Source: Clostridium muellerianum (GTDB taxonomy: Bacteria > Bacillota > Clostridia > Clostridiales > Clostridiaceae). Taken from it: a stretch of 64,000 nt of DNA. The notes below the pieces were generated by a model, which made no database searches, was not told the DNA's origin, and was given only the letters and a program-made list of their open reading frames with translations. Each line of letters opens with the position of its first letter. Position 1 is the stretch's first letter. Positions 1 to 8,500 of the stretch are shown one piece after another. The position numbers and the translations under genes are program-made. The DNA is taken from the NCBI RefSeq assembly GCF_012926525.1, contig NZ_JABBNI010000014.1, positions 62,001-126,000 of the forward strand. Reading direction: 5' to 3'.

Positions 1-288
1 GTGACTAGCAGATGGTGAGTTTCCAGCCGATACTACTATTCTTTATGATTATTCTGAGATTAAAGAATTGCATGTATAAGATTTAGCAGGATTATGCTCT
101 ATAATTGTTGATAAAATAGTTAAAATGCTGAGTTAGTTTAAATACAAATATTGATATTATGGAAACCGTTGTTACCTAAGATATAACTATTGTATAAATT
201 AATAATCAGTAACTTTGTATAAAATCAGGACATATACTGGAATAGGCTAGATGTTGTTTTCTATAAAATTACACAAGGGGGATTAGAT
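1..288. other. Left edge: possible 3' end of a decayed gene and upstream region of the first CDS
   Basis: No intact gene. Bases 5-79 (+) read as 24 sensible codons ending in TAA (ending ELHV), but an in-frame TGA at 2-4 precedes them, so this is either a remnant or chance. Before the gene at 289 the string CATATACT (231-238), with AC about 17 bp upstream, loosely fits a mother-cell sporulation (sigma-K-like) promoter. That assignment is tentative. Confidence 0.25.
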
Positions 289-603
289 ATGTATAGGAAC
301 GAAGTTTTTTCTACTGGAGTATTAGCTAAAAATACAGCTAATTATGCAGTAGCTAATATTGCCAATATAGGTACAAGAGAAACCTATGAAATTACTGTTG
401 AAGTATGGGATTGGTCAAGCTATAGTAATCCTGCTAAATTACCTGTGTTAATTGGTCAAAATGAGCAGGTTGCATTTCCATATAAGCTTGAACCTAATCA
501 TTTAGCAGTTATGTACGCGAATATAGCTGCAGCTAATATTAAGTTTTATGAGATTCGTGTCATCTATCCTAGAAGTAAGGATATAGTAATAAAGTGGTAC
601 TAA
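289..603 (+). CDS. Small beta-rich hypothetical protein (104 aa)
   Basis: Function not recognised. The ATG follows a strong GGGGGA ribosome site by about 8 bases. The 104-residue product has no signal peptide, no transmembrane segment and no cysteine. It alternates short hydrophobic stretches with polar turns and is rich in Ala, Asn, Val and Tyr, which suggests an all-beta domain. Short proteins of this look are common among spore-surface or exosporium proteins of clostridia and bacilli, but I see no motif that proves it. It stands alone, closed by a clear hairpin terminator at 674-722. A weak sporulation-type promoter match lies about 50 bp upstream. Confidence is high that it is a gene and low on role. 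Confidence 0.75.
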   Translation: MYRNEVFSTGVLAKNTANYAVANIANIGTRETYEITVEVWDWSSYSNPAKLPVLIGQNEQVAFPYKLEPNHLAVMYANIAAANIKFYEIRVIYPRSKDIVIKWY

Positions 604-673
604 AAGAAGTGATTTTTAATTATATTAGCTATAATATTAATAAAATGTCATTTATGTTTCATAATTGAGTATA

Positions 674-722
674 AAAAAATAAGAATGTATTATTATATAA
701 GATTTATACATTCTTATTTTTT
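674..722. terminator. Bidirectional hairpin terminator
   Basis: Sixteen-base perfect inverted repeat (AAAAAATAAGAATGTA and its complement) around a 17-base loop, with A-run and T-run flanks that would work in both directions: for the gene at 289 and for the minus-strand ABC operon. Confidence 0.85.
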
Positions 723-744
723 AATAACCATTTAAGGAATTTAG

Positions 745-855
745 TTATTTAATATTTAAATTTACTGTTCCTGTAAAATTATTGCCTTCAATTCCAATAT
801 AGTTTCCTTCAGCAGGTAATTCTATGGTAGCAGAATATTTATTACCATCCCTTTT
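745..855 (-). pseudogene. C-terminal remnant of an unknown protein fused behind the permease gene
   Basis: On the minus strand, out of frame with the end of the neighbouring permease, about 34 codons read DGNKYSATIELPAEGNYIGI and on to VNLNIK followed by TAA. The reading is protein-like (beta-strand pattern, ordinary codon use) but has no start of its own: it emerges from inside the last codons of the permease. The simplest reading is that a deletion joined the permease to the tail of a formerly separate, probably extracytoplasmic, protein. It could also be chance. No family recognised. Confidence 0.3.
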
Positions 856-1642
856 TGTGTGCATATTTTGCAGTTTTTTTAGTAATCTTTTTCATTCCTA
901 TGGGATTTCCAGTAAAATGAATCAAAAGAATGGAAAAAAACAGCGAAGCTCCTATACTAAAAAAGTTCAACAATACATTCCAATGAACAGAAGAGTCATA
1001 TCCCCTATACTGAATCATACCAAGACCTGCAGTAATTGGGCACAGATTTGCAAACAGCATATTTCCTGATGCTAACATACCAACATAACCATATACGAAG
1101 GATACAATAACACCTGCTAGAAAGCCGTTTGGTGAATAGCTTGTTATGATAATAATAGGCATAACAGCAAGGTAGAGAAAAAAATTAATAAGTGTGATTT
1201 GCCAAAGAGCTTGAACTACTAGTACTAAAGAGGCTCCAGGAAAATGTGCAAGTAGTTCTCCTATAATTATAAAAACAGTACATACGATACCAAGAAATAA
1301 GGATAATATTCCACACACAATCAATTTGCCTATAATAAGCTGCTTAAAGGAAATAGGAATTGTCAAAATATTTTTTAAAGTGTCATCCTTATATTCACGG
1401 GTTATAATATATCCAGCAATCAAAGTAATACACATTGGAAAAATGGTAGACATATTGTTTTTGATAACCTGTTCTATTAAATATCTGAAATCCCATACAG
1501 AACCATCCTTTGCCATAGAAGTAAATAAAGTTAACAATACTGAAAGGAGCATAAGTGCGATTCCAGCCCAAATAATGTTATATCGTTTCAGTTTCCAAAT
1601 TTCTGTTTTTGCAATTCGCCACATTTTTATCACTCCTCCCAC
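842..1642 (-). CDS. ABC transporter permease, lantibiotic-immunity type (MutG/EpiG-like)
   Basis: Membrane half of a peptide-antibiotic exporter, partner of the ATPase at 2408-3331. The 266 residues carry about six hydrophobic segments, and the N-terminal WRIAKTEIWKLKR motif recurs in the sister permease (LIKCEFWKLKRKKF), a hallmark of the LanE/LanG and BcrB permeases. Its start overlaps the end of the upstream permease by 13 bp, so the two are translationally coupled. The last dozen residues (KKITKKTAKYAHKKGW) are basic and lie where the gene meets a possible remnant of another gene, so the natural C-terminus may have been replaced. Whether this is the E or G subunit is inferred only from gene order. 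Confidence 0.85.
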   Translation of the reverse strand: MGGVIKMWRIAKTEIWKLKRYNIIWAGIALMLLSVLLTLFTSMAKDGSVWDFRYLIEQVIKNNMSTIFPMCITLIAGYIITREYKDDTLKNILTIPISFKQLIIGKLIVCGILSLFLGIVCTVFIIIGELLAHFPGASLVLVVQALWQITLINFFLYLAVMPIIIITSYSPNGFLAGVIVSFVYGYVGMLASGNMLFANLCPITAGLGMIQYRGYDSSVHWNVLLNFFSIGASLFFSILLIHFTGNPIGMKKITKKTAKYAHKKGW

Positions 1643-2424
1643 TTTTTATATAATACAATCATCAAGTATATAGAAATTACAGCCATGATTCCCAAAATAG
1701 TAATGATACAGAAGGTTGAAGGAATAAGCCATGATAGTTTAGATAAATTTAGTTTAATACCATGAGCTACCATATCACCTGCACTCCAGAATGTAGTAAG
1801 TGCCATTGGAATTAACCATAAGATTGATTTTGGAAGTATATCGTAAAGTGATGTAGCACTCATACTTAATATACTGTAAAATATGCACAATAAGATAGAG
1901 AAAATATATGTTCTGCTGAAATACACTACCAGTACAATGAGCGGCAATGTTCCAGCAGTTATAAAGATTCCCATTTCAACAGACATAAGTAATTTATATA
2001 GCATTCCATTTACTTTAAATACCACCATTCCACATAATGTTGTGGCTAATGTAGAAGCTAAACAAAAGATAATGCTGAATATAAACAATACCATAATTTT
2101 AGCAAAAACCATTTGTTCAATAGTAACTGGAATTGTCTTTAAGTTTTTGAAGGTATTACTGTCACGTTCCATAAAAAAAAGTATTGATGCAAGTATACCA
2201 ATTATGCAAGGCAAAAGGAACTGCATTCCGAAAGCAAGTACATTATTAAATAATCCATTGAAAGCATCGCTAAGACCATCATATCGCTGCATACTTGATG
2301 GTTTAATGCTATAATATGTTATGGCAATAGGAAACAAGAAAGCTGCAGCAACTACCAGTTGAATAAATTTTTTTCGTTTCAGTTTCCAAAACTCGCATTT
2401 TATTAGTTTAAGCAATTCCAGCAC
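1630..2424 (-). CDS. ABC transporter permease, lantibiotic-immunity type (MutE/EpiE-like)
   Basis: Second permease of the exporter, 264 residues. It begins with an amphipathic EFWKLKRKKF stretch, then a hydrophobic segment at about 22-42, and five more in the pattern of ABC-2 type permeases of the BcrB/LanEG group. The substrate is probably a cationic or cyclic peptide antibiotic acting at the membrane. The start codon overlaps the ATPase gene by 17 bp and the end overlaps the next permease by 13 bp, which implies one mRNA and fixed stoichiometry. Nothing in the sequence defines the substrate. Confidence 0.85.
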   Translation of the reverse strand: MLELLKLIKCEFWKLKRKKFIQLVVAAAFLFPIAITYYSIKPSSMQRYDGLSDAFNGLFNNVLAFGMQFLLPCIIGILASILFFMERDSNTFKNLKTIPVTIEQMVFAKIMVLFIFSIIFCLASTLATTLCGMVVFKVNGMLYKLLMSVEMGIFITAGTLPLIVLVVYFSRTYIFSILLCIFYSILSMSATSLYDILPKSILWLIPMALTTFWSAGDMVAHGIKLNLSKLSWLIPSTFCIITILGIMAVISIYLMIVLYKKWEE

Positions 2425-3331
2425 CTCCAGTTACTTTTTTGAAGTATTCCTCTAAAGTATCTTCACAAAGATGGGATTCTGAAACCTCCAATCCATTTTG
2501 AATAAAAGATCGATTAATTGCTGCTTGCGGCAAGCTAGTGTCATAAAGTAAAATGTTATGATCGTCAACTACTCTAAAATTTTTACACTTAAATACAGAT
2601 TCCAATATTCGTGCTGACTGTGAAGTATCTGAAACATCAAAGTGAATATACTTGCTGTTTTTCTCTTCTAATTCTTTAAGACTTTCTTCTTCCAGTAGTA
2701 CACCATGGTCAATAATACCAATATCATCTGCCAAAAGGGAAATTTCCGAAAGAATATGGCTTGAAATAAGGATTGTTTTTCCTCTTACATTACATAAATC
2801 ACGAATAAAAGTACGTACTTCAGCAATGCCAATAGGATCAAGTCCGTTAATTGGCTCATCCAAAATCAATAGCTCTGGATCATGCATGACAGCAAGAGCA
2901 ATAGACAAACGCTGCTTCATACCAAGAGAATATGCTGAGAATAATTTTTTATCCTTATAAGGCAAACCAACTAATTTTAGTGAATTTTTAATTGAATCAC
3001 TCTTAGGAATACCGCGTAATTCTGCAAAGATACGCAAATTTTCTGTACCGGTAAGATTAGGATAAAATCCTGGTGCTTCAATTAGAGAACCAATACGTGG
3101 AAGAATTCTTTTTTCATTTTTTCTAATATTTTTGCCAAAAATGAAAACTTCTCCGGAAGTTGGCTGGGTAAGATTTAAAAGCATTTTCATAGTGGTGGTT
3201 TTTCCAGCACCATTTCTTCCTAGCAGTCCATAAATACGTCCCTTCTTTACATGAATATTTAGATCAGCAACACTTTTTTGAGTGCCATATTGTTTAGTTA
3301 AATTTTTAGTTTCTATAACATAATCATTCAT
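2408..3331 (-). CDS. ABC transporter ATP-binding protein (LanF/BcrA family)
   Basis: ATPase of the exporter, 307 residues. Walker A is GRNGAGKTTT (about 38-47). The signature is YSLGMKQRLS, the LGMKQR variant typical of BcrA, LanF and related peptide-resistance ATPases. Walker B is LLILDEP, followed by the H-loop region ISSHILSEI. The family's C-terminal extension of about 90 residues after the core is present. It is the first gene of the ATPase-permease-permease unit. A ladder of 11-bp repeats and a -10 box lie just upstream (3364-3417), so it probably has its own response-regulator-controlled promoter as well as any read-through from the kinase gene. The cprABC system of C. difficile is the nearest described arrangement I know of. 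Confidence 0.92.
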   Translation of the reverse strand: MNDYVIETKNLTKQYGTQKSVADLNIHVKKGRIYGLLGRNGAGKTTTMKMLLNLTQPTSGEVFIFGKNIRKNEKRILPRIGSLIEAPGFYPNLTGTENLRIFAELRGIPKSDSIKNSLKLVGLPYKDKKLFSAYSLGMKQRLSIALAVMHDPELLILDEPINGLDPIGIAEVRTFIRDLCNVRGKTILISSHILSEISLLADDIGIIDHGVLLEEESLKELEEKNSKYIHFDVSDTSQSARILESVFKCKNFRVVDDHNILLYDTSLPQAAINRSFIQNGLEVSESHLCEDTLEEYFKKVTGGAGIA

Positions 3332-3363
3332 TTGTTCAAACCTCCTTTGTAGTTACAATAAAG

Positions 3364-3417
3364 AGTATAGCACGTGAACCTTGCATTAACCTTGCATTAG
3401 TCTTGCATAAACCTTGC
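3364..3417 (-). promoter_or_regulatory. Promoter with four 11-bp operator repeats upstream of the ABC exporter
   Basis: On the minus strand the element TGCAAG (or GCAAG) occurs four times at exact 11-bp steps, for example TGCAAGGTTAA then TGCAAGGTTCA. Cores lie at plus positions 3413-3417, 3402-3407, 3391-3396 and 3380-3385. A TATACT -10 box (3364-3369) follows the last repeat by about 6-10 bp, and there is no good -35. One-helical-turn tandem repeats replacing a -35 are how OmpR-family response regulators activate promoters. The obvious candidate is the regulator encoded at 4557-5252. The repeats are seen directly; the binding is inferred. Confidence 0.65.
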
Positions 3418-3471
3418 TTTTTGAAAAAAGGTAAAAATTACAGCAAAGATGGGAATTTACTTATTAGTTTA

Positions 3472-3634
3472 GGCATATGAAAGAAAATAGCAAGTCAAAG
3501 ATGTTAGTATATTTTGTGTCAGACAAGGAAACAGGTTCCGCTGATAGTTGTTCTATCAAAGGGTTCTGTTGACGCAGTATGACGCAAAATATACTAACAT
3601 ACTGACTTGTTATTTTTTTGAATATGCCTTAAAG
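3472..3634. repeat. Foldback (MITE-like) element of about 160 bp
   Basis: Two arms of about 50 bp are near-exact inverted copies. The left arm runs from AGGCATATGAAAG through GTTAGTATATTTTGTGTCA, and the right arm is its complement with GCGTCA and a few mismatches plus a 1-base gap. Nested inside are AACAG/CTGTT and TGATAG-TTGTT-CTATCA hairpins. The right arm covers the last dozen codons and stop of the histidine kinase, as if the element had landed at the gene's 3' end. It encodes no transposase. On the plus strand it holds a 31-codon reading frame (3477-3572) that is probably incidental. It could instead act as an attenuator between kinase and transporter. Confidence 0.6.
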
Positions 3635-4553
3635 GAAATTTTATAATAAATGATGTATATCTATCTAGCTCGCTGTGTACAGAAATTGTACCATTCATAT
3701 TTTCTACAATTTGTTGCACAATTGAAAGACCTAAGCCGCTTCCTTTTTCAGATCGACCTTTATCGCATTTGTACAGTCGTTCGAAAATATGTTTAATATC
3801 TTCTTTGGATATTCCTTTTCCATTATCAGTAATACATATTTCAACTTGATTAAGTTTGCTTAAAACAGAAACTTCAATGTGGCTTGCATTGCTGTGTGTC
3901 AGAACATTTTGCACCAGATTATTGATAACACGAGTATATCCTTCTGAATCCACTTTTGTTATTATGGGTCTTTCAGGAATATCTATGTCATAGTTAAGCG
4001 CTTTTTCCTCGAAAATAGGTATCCAGTCTTTTAATATATTCCTTGTCAATTCTGAAATTTCAAAAGGCTGAATAGAAAAAGTTTCTTCATTAGAATTTAA
4101 TTTGAACCAATCAAAAAGAACATCAATGTAATCTTTTAAATCATGTGCCTTATGTCTAGCTGTTTCTATATAAGTTTCTTGTTCTTTTCCCTGGACGATT
4201 CCTTTATGTATTGCATCTAAATAACCAATTAAAGTAGTTAAAGGCGTTCGTACATCATGAGAAAGGCTTGTCATAAGCTGTTTATTAGTTTCAGCAGCTT
4301 TTCGAAGAGAAGCAAGTTGCTTTTCATAACTATAAACAATATCATTTATTTTATAACAAATAACAGCAGTTATATCATTAGGACTTGCTAAAATTTTATG
4401 GTTTCCATTACCTGCTTGAATATCGTTTAAGATCTCTAAAATATTTTTTAATTTATTTTTTACTTGAAATAACTTCACTAAAAAGCTAAAAGCTAGTATA
4501 AGAGAGATAATTGTAATAACAGCAGCAAGCATTAACAAAGTAGAAGAATCCAT
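3594..4553 (-). CDS. Sensor histidine kinase of the exporter-linked two-component system
   Basis: 319 residues: one clear N-terminal membrane helix (about 5-28), a short linker, a HisKA dimerisation helix with phospho-acceptor His in SLSHDVRTPLT (about 99-109), and an HATPase_c domain with N box (NNLVQNVLTHS), G1 (DNGKGISKED) and G2 (GSGLGLSIV). It has essentially no extracellular sensor loop, as expected for kinases that sense drug flux through a partner transporter. It lies 3 bp downstream of its regulator. The C-terminal tail (about RHIQKNNKSVC) is encoded by the arm of a foldback element, so the ancestral end was probably different. Partner: the regulator at 4557-5252. Confidence 0.9.
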   Translation of the reverse strand: MDSSTLLMLAAVITIISLILAFSFLVKLFQVKNKLKNILEILNDIQAGNGNHKILASPNDITAVICYKINDIVYSYEKQLASLRKAAETNKQLMTSLSHDVRTPLTTLIGYLDAIHKGIVQGKEQETYIETARHKAHDLKDYIDVLFDWFKLNSNEETFSIQPFEISELTRNILKDWIPIFEEKALNYDIDIPERPIITKVDSEGYTRVINNLVQNVLTHSNASHIEVSVLSKLNQVEICITDNGKGISKEDIKHIFERLYKCDKGRSEKGSGLGLSIVQQIVENMNGTISVHSELDRYTSFIIKFPLRHIQKNNKSVC

Positions 4554-4556
4554 TTA

Positions 4557-5252
4557 CTATACCTCCTTATTAAATCTATATCCAATTCCCTTTACTGTCT
4601 GAATGAAAATAGGTTTGCTTGGATTTTTCTCGATTTTTTTACGAATCCTGCTTATAAGAGCCATAATATTGCTGTCATCATAGGCATAGGACTCACCCCA
4701 AACTTCTTCATAAATCTGTTTTTTTGTTAAAATTTTTCCTTGATTTTTTGCACAGTATAAAAGAATATCAAATTCTTTTGGTGGTAGTTCTAATGTTTCG
4801 TTATGAACCATAACAGTTCTGCTATCTAAATCTATTACTAACCCATCATAATCAAGCTTTGAAGCTTGTACACCAGCAGGATTGAAACGAGTATAACGTC
4901 GAATTAATGAAATGACACGAGCAATAAATTCATCCATGTCAAAGGGTTTTGTAAGGTAGTCATCAGCTCCAGCTCGGAGTCCTCGTATTTTGCAGCTGTT
5001 ATCATTTTTAGAAGTTAACATAAGAATAGGAACACTGCTTTTTTCGCGTATTCTTTCTAGTGTTTCAAATCCGTCTATTCCAGGCATCATAACATCAAGA
5101 ACAACTAGTTGGTATTCACTATTTTTAAGAGCAGATAAACCAGCATTTCCAAAGTGGCAGCAGTCTGCTTCTATATTTTCAGTGCTAACGCTTTTTTGAA
5201 GTAGTAAGCAAAGTTCTTTATCGTCATCTATAATTAAGATTTTGTTATTCAT
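4557..5252 (-). CDS. OmpR-family response regulator
   Basis: 231 residues: a receiver domain with acidic pocket (IIDDDKE at about 6-12), phospho-acceptor Asp in VVLDVMMPG (about 53), a conserved Thr/Ser in LMLTSK and Lys in LTKPFD, then a winged-helix DNA-binding domain from about 130 to the end with the GIGYRF signature. It is the first gene of the kinase/exporter locus. AAGGAG precedes the ATG, and a well-matched sigma-A promoter (-35 TTGATG, 17 bp, -10 TATAAT) lies about 50 bp upstream. It probably activates the exporter promoter at 3364-3417, by analogy with BcrR/CprR-type loci. Confidence 0.93.
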   Translation of the reverse strand: MNNKILIIDDDKELCLLLQKSVSTENIEADCCHFGNAGLSALKNSEYQLVVLDVMMPGIDGFETLERIREKSSVPILMLTSKNDNSCKIRGLRAGADDYLTKPFDMDEFIARVISLIRRYTRFNPAGVQASKLDYDGLVIDLDSRTVMVHNETLELPPKEFDILLYCAKNQGKILTKKQIYEEVWGESYAYDDSNIMALISRIRKKIEKNPSKPIFIQTVKGIGYRFNKEV

Positions 5253-5296
5253 AGTTGTATTCTCCTTAAATTTTGTTTTATCATTCTCTTTTAATA

Positions 5297-5325
5297 ATTA
5301 TACGATTTTATAAATTTAACATCAA
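5297..5325 (-). promoter_or_regulatory. Sigma-A promoter of the response-regulator gene
   Basis: Minus strand TTGATG (5320-5325), 17-bp spacer, TATAAT (5297-5302), giving a start about 40 bp before the ATG at 5252. Confidence 0.7.
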
Positions 5326-5375
5326 TTTTTAAATTCAAATAGCACTAATGTTTATTAATATCTAATAAAAAACTA

Positions 5376-5404
5376 TTGATTTCCATGTAAAATAATACTA
5401 TAAT
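5376..5404 (+). promoter_or_regulatory. Sigma-A promoter of the RND efflux operon
   Basis: TTGATT (5376-5381), 17-bp spacer, TATAAT (5399-5404). The expected transcription start, near 5411, falls inside the palindrome that begins at the last base of the -10 box, an arrangement made for repression. Confidence 0.8.
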
Positions 5405-5453
5405 TTAACCTATATTAATATTTAATACGCATTAAATATTAATATAGGTTAAA
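5404..5453. promoter_or_regulatory. Perfect 50-bp palindromic operator over the efflux start site
   Basis: Arms of 23 bp (TTTAACCTATATTAATATTT plus AAT) mirror exactly around ACGC. A shorter related dyad (GTAACGAACGTTAAATATTAAC) follows at about 5456-5477. Placed immediately after the -10 box, this would block transcription when bound, or fold as a hairpin at the 5' end of the mRNA. The most likely binder is the MarR-type protein encoded at the end of the same cluster (9979-10446). Confidence 0.75.
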
Positions 5454-5500
5454 ATGTAACGAACGTTAAATATTAACAACTTTATGCTAGGAGGATAAAA

Positions 5501-8500
5501 ATGAAGATAACTGAAATATCTGTAAAAAGGCCAGCAGCAATGTGGATGGTAGTAATTTTATTAATTGCACTTGGTGTTTTTGGCTATTTAAAAATGGGAG
5601 CAAATTTACTACCATCTATGAATAACCCTGTTATAACAGTTAGTACAATTTATAGTGGTGCTGGTGCTGATGACATAAAAAAAGATGTTATAAAACCAAT
5701 AGAAGATTCAGTATCAGGAATAAGTGGTGTTGATACAATTAGTTCAACAGCAAAAGAAGGTTATGGTACTGTTACAATAACCTTTAAATCCAGTGCTAAT
5801 CTAAACACTGCATACTCAGATGTTCAAAAGGCAGTTGAAAATGCTTCCTCAAAACTTCCTGAAGATGCTAATAAACCTACTATACTTAAGATGGATACTA
5901 ATGCTATACCAGTTTTAGCAATTTCTCTAAATGGAAATGTAAGCTATGATGAACTATATAATGAATCTGATATATTAAAACAGAAATTAGAAAAAGTCCC
6001 TGGTGTAGGAAGCGTAAGTTTAATGGGTGCTGATAAAAAGCAGTTAATGATAAAGCTTGATAAAACTGCTATGGAATATTACAGCATAAGCACTAATACT
6101 GTAATGGGCAAATTAAAGTCAGTTAACCTAAATGTACCTGCTGGTGAAATTAAGCAGGACAAGCAAGATCAAGCTGTTAGAGTAATTGGCCAATTTCACA
6201 GTATAGATGATGCTAAAAATATGTTAGTGCCTACAGCAAATGGAGGAAGTGTACGTCTTGGTGAAATTGCTCAAATAAAGTTAGAAGCACCAGATGCAAC
6301 TACACAAATAAGATTTAATGGTAATAAAACTATGGCAGTTGTAGTTGGAAAGCAAAGTGATGCCAATGTAGTAGAAGTAGCAAATAGTGTAAAAAAGCAG
6401 TTAGAATCAATTAAAAAGAGTATCCCAAGCGATATTAAAATTGATATTGCCTTTGATACTACTACTTTTATTACTTCTTCATTAAAGCAAGTACAGCACA
6501 ATCTTATAGAAGGAATTATAACTACTGCAGTTGTACTTTACTTATTCTTCCGTAGTTTCCGTTCTTCTTTAGTTGTTTTAGTTGCTATACCTACATCACT
6601 TATAGCTACCTTCTTTATGATGTATAAGTTTAATTTTACTCTCAATATGCTGTCTCTTATGGGATTATCCTTGGTTGTAGGTACACTGGTGGATGATTCT
6701 ATAGTTGTAATAGAAAGCATACAAAGGCATTTAGGTTTAGGTAAAGATCCTATAAGAGCAGCTATTGATGGACGTGATGAAGTAGGAATGGCTGCTGTAG
6801 CTATAAGTCTTTGTGACATAGTTGTATTTGCTCCTATTTCTCTTATGTCTGGTATGATAGGGCAGTTGTTTAGAGAGTTTGGACTTACTATAGTTGTAGC
6901 TACAATATTTTCTCTTTTAGTATCTTTTACAGTTACACCAATGCTTTCATCTCGCATACTTAAAAGAGAAAGTAAAGAAAAAGAAATCAAGAAGGATGGC
7001 TTTTATAGCAAGGTTTTAGAAAAATATAAAAGTACTCTCATATGGTCTTTAGAACATAGAAAAAAAGTGTTATCTGCTGTTATTATCTGTATTGTACTTA
7101 GTGTTGCTCTTATACCAATGGGAATATTAAAATCTGAGTTTATACCTACAGCTGATCAAGGTAGTTTTACTATTGATCTTTCCCTTACGCCAGGTTCTAC
7201 ATTAAAGCAAACAGATGAAAAAATTACTCAGGTTGAAAAATATTTAAAGAATATGAAAGAAGTAAAAAGCTACTTTACAATGGTTGGCTCAAATGGACAA
7301 GGAAGTTCAGATAAGGCTACAGGTGAAATTATGGTTAATCTAGTTCCTAAAAGTGAACGTAAAAAAAGTCAAACCAAGCTAGCAACACAAGTTCGTGATT
7401 TTGGTAAAACCATGACTGGAGTAGATTTTACTGTAACAGAATCACAATCTGGTGGTGGAAGCAGTAAGCCTGTTTCTATCAGTATAAAAGGAGATGATCA
7501 GAGTACCTTAGAGGATTTATCAAAGCAAGTTGAAAAAATAGTAAAAGCAGTGCCTGGAGTTATTGATATAAGTAATTCTTCTAATATAAAAAGCAGTGAA
7601 CTAAGAGTAAATATAGATAGTCTAGCTGCTGCACAATATGGAGTTTCATCATCTGATATAGGAAGCTCTGTAAGAACTGCTTTAGCAGGTACCAAAGCAG
7701 GAGTATATAGAGCAAATAATACAGAAAATGATATAACAATTAAATTTATGAATGGTCAGATAAAAAATGCTGAAGATATTAAATCTATAAAAATTACAAA
7801 TGCATCTGGACAGCAAATACCATTAAGTGAAGTTGCATCAATTGTAAAAGCAGATAGTGCACCATCAATATCTAGAGAGGATAAACAGGATGTTGTTACT
7901 ATAAGTGCAAATCTTCAAGGTAGAGTTCTTGGAGAGGTAACCAATGATATAAAAGCTAAATTAAAATCCTTATCCATACCTGAAGGTTACAGTATAAGCT
8001 ATGGCGGAACTCAAAAGAATATGGCAGATTCCTTTAGTTCTCTTGGATTAGCCTTAGGTGCTTCACTATGTCTTGTTTATATGATACTAGTGGTACTTTA
8101 TGAGTCTTTCTTAACACCAGCTATAAGAATGGTATCTCTTCCTTGTGCTATAATAGGTGCCTTTGGTTTGCTGGCGTTAACAGGACAAACTTTAAACCTG
8201 ATGTCAATGATTGGTCTTATAATGCTTGAAGGCTTATCATCTAAAAATGGTACCTTATTAATAGATTATACAAACACATTAATGAAAAAAGGAATGAATT
8301 TAAAAGATGCACTTATTGAATCTGGTGTTACCAGGTTAAGACCTATAATAATGACAAGTTCAACAATGATAGTTTCAATGCTACCTGTAGCTTTATCCAT
8401 GGGTGAAGGAAGTGAAATGAAGCAAAGTATGGCTATAGTAATTATAGGTGGTATGGTAGCATCAACTATACTTTCTCCAATAGTAATACCAGTGGTTTAT

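Noticed and set aside
3477-3572. 31-codon plus-strand frame (MKENSKSKMLVYFVSDKETG...) inside the foldback element.
   Set aside because: No ribosome site and wholly inside inverted-repeat sequence; more likely an accident of the element than a peptide gene.
842-5252. The LanFEG-type exporter as part of a lantibiotic biosynthesis cluster.
   Set aside because: No precursor peptide, LanB/C/M or protease gene is present; it is more likely a resistance or sensing module.
5404-5477. The palindromes before the RND operon as a possible rho-independent attenuator.
   Set aside because: No T-run follows and the element overlaps the transcription start, so an operator is the better explanation.
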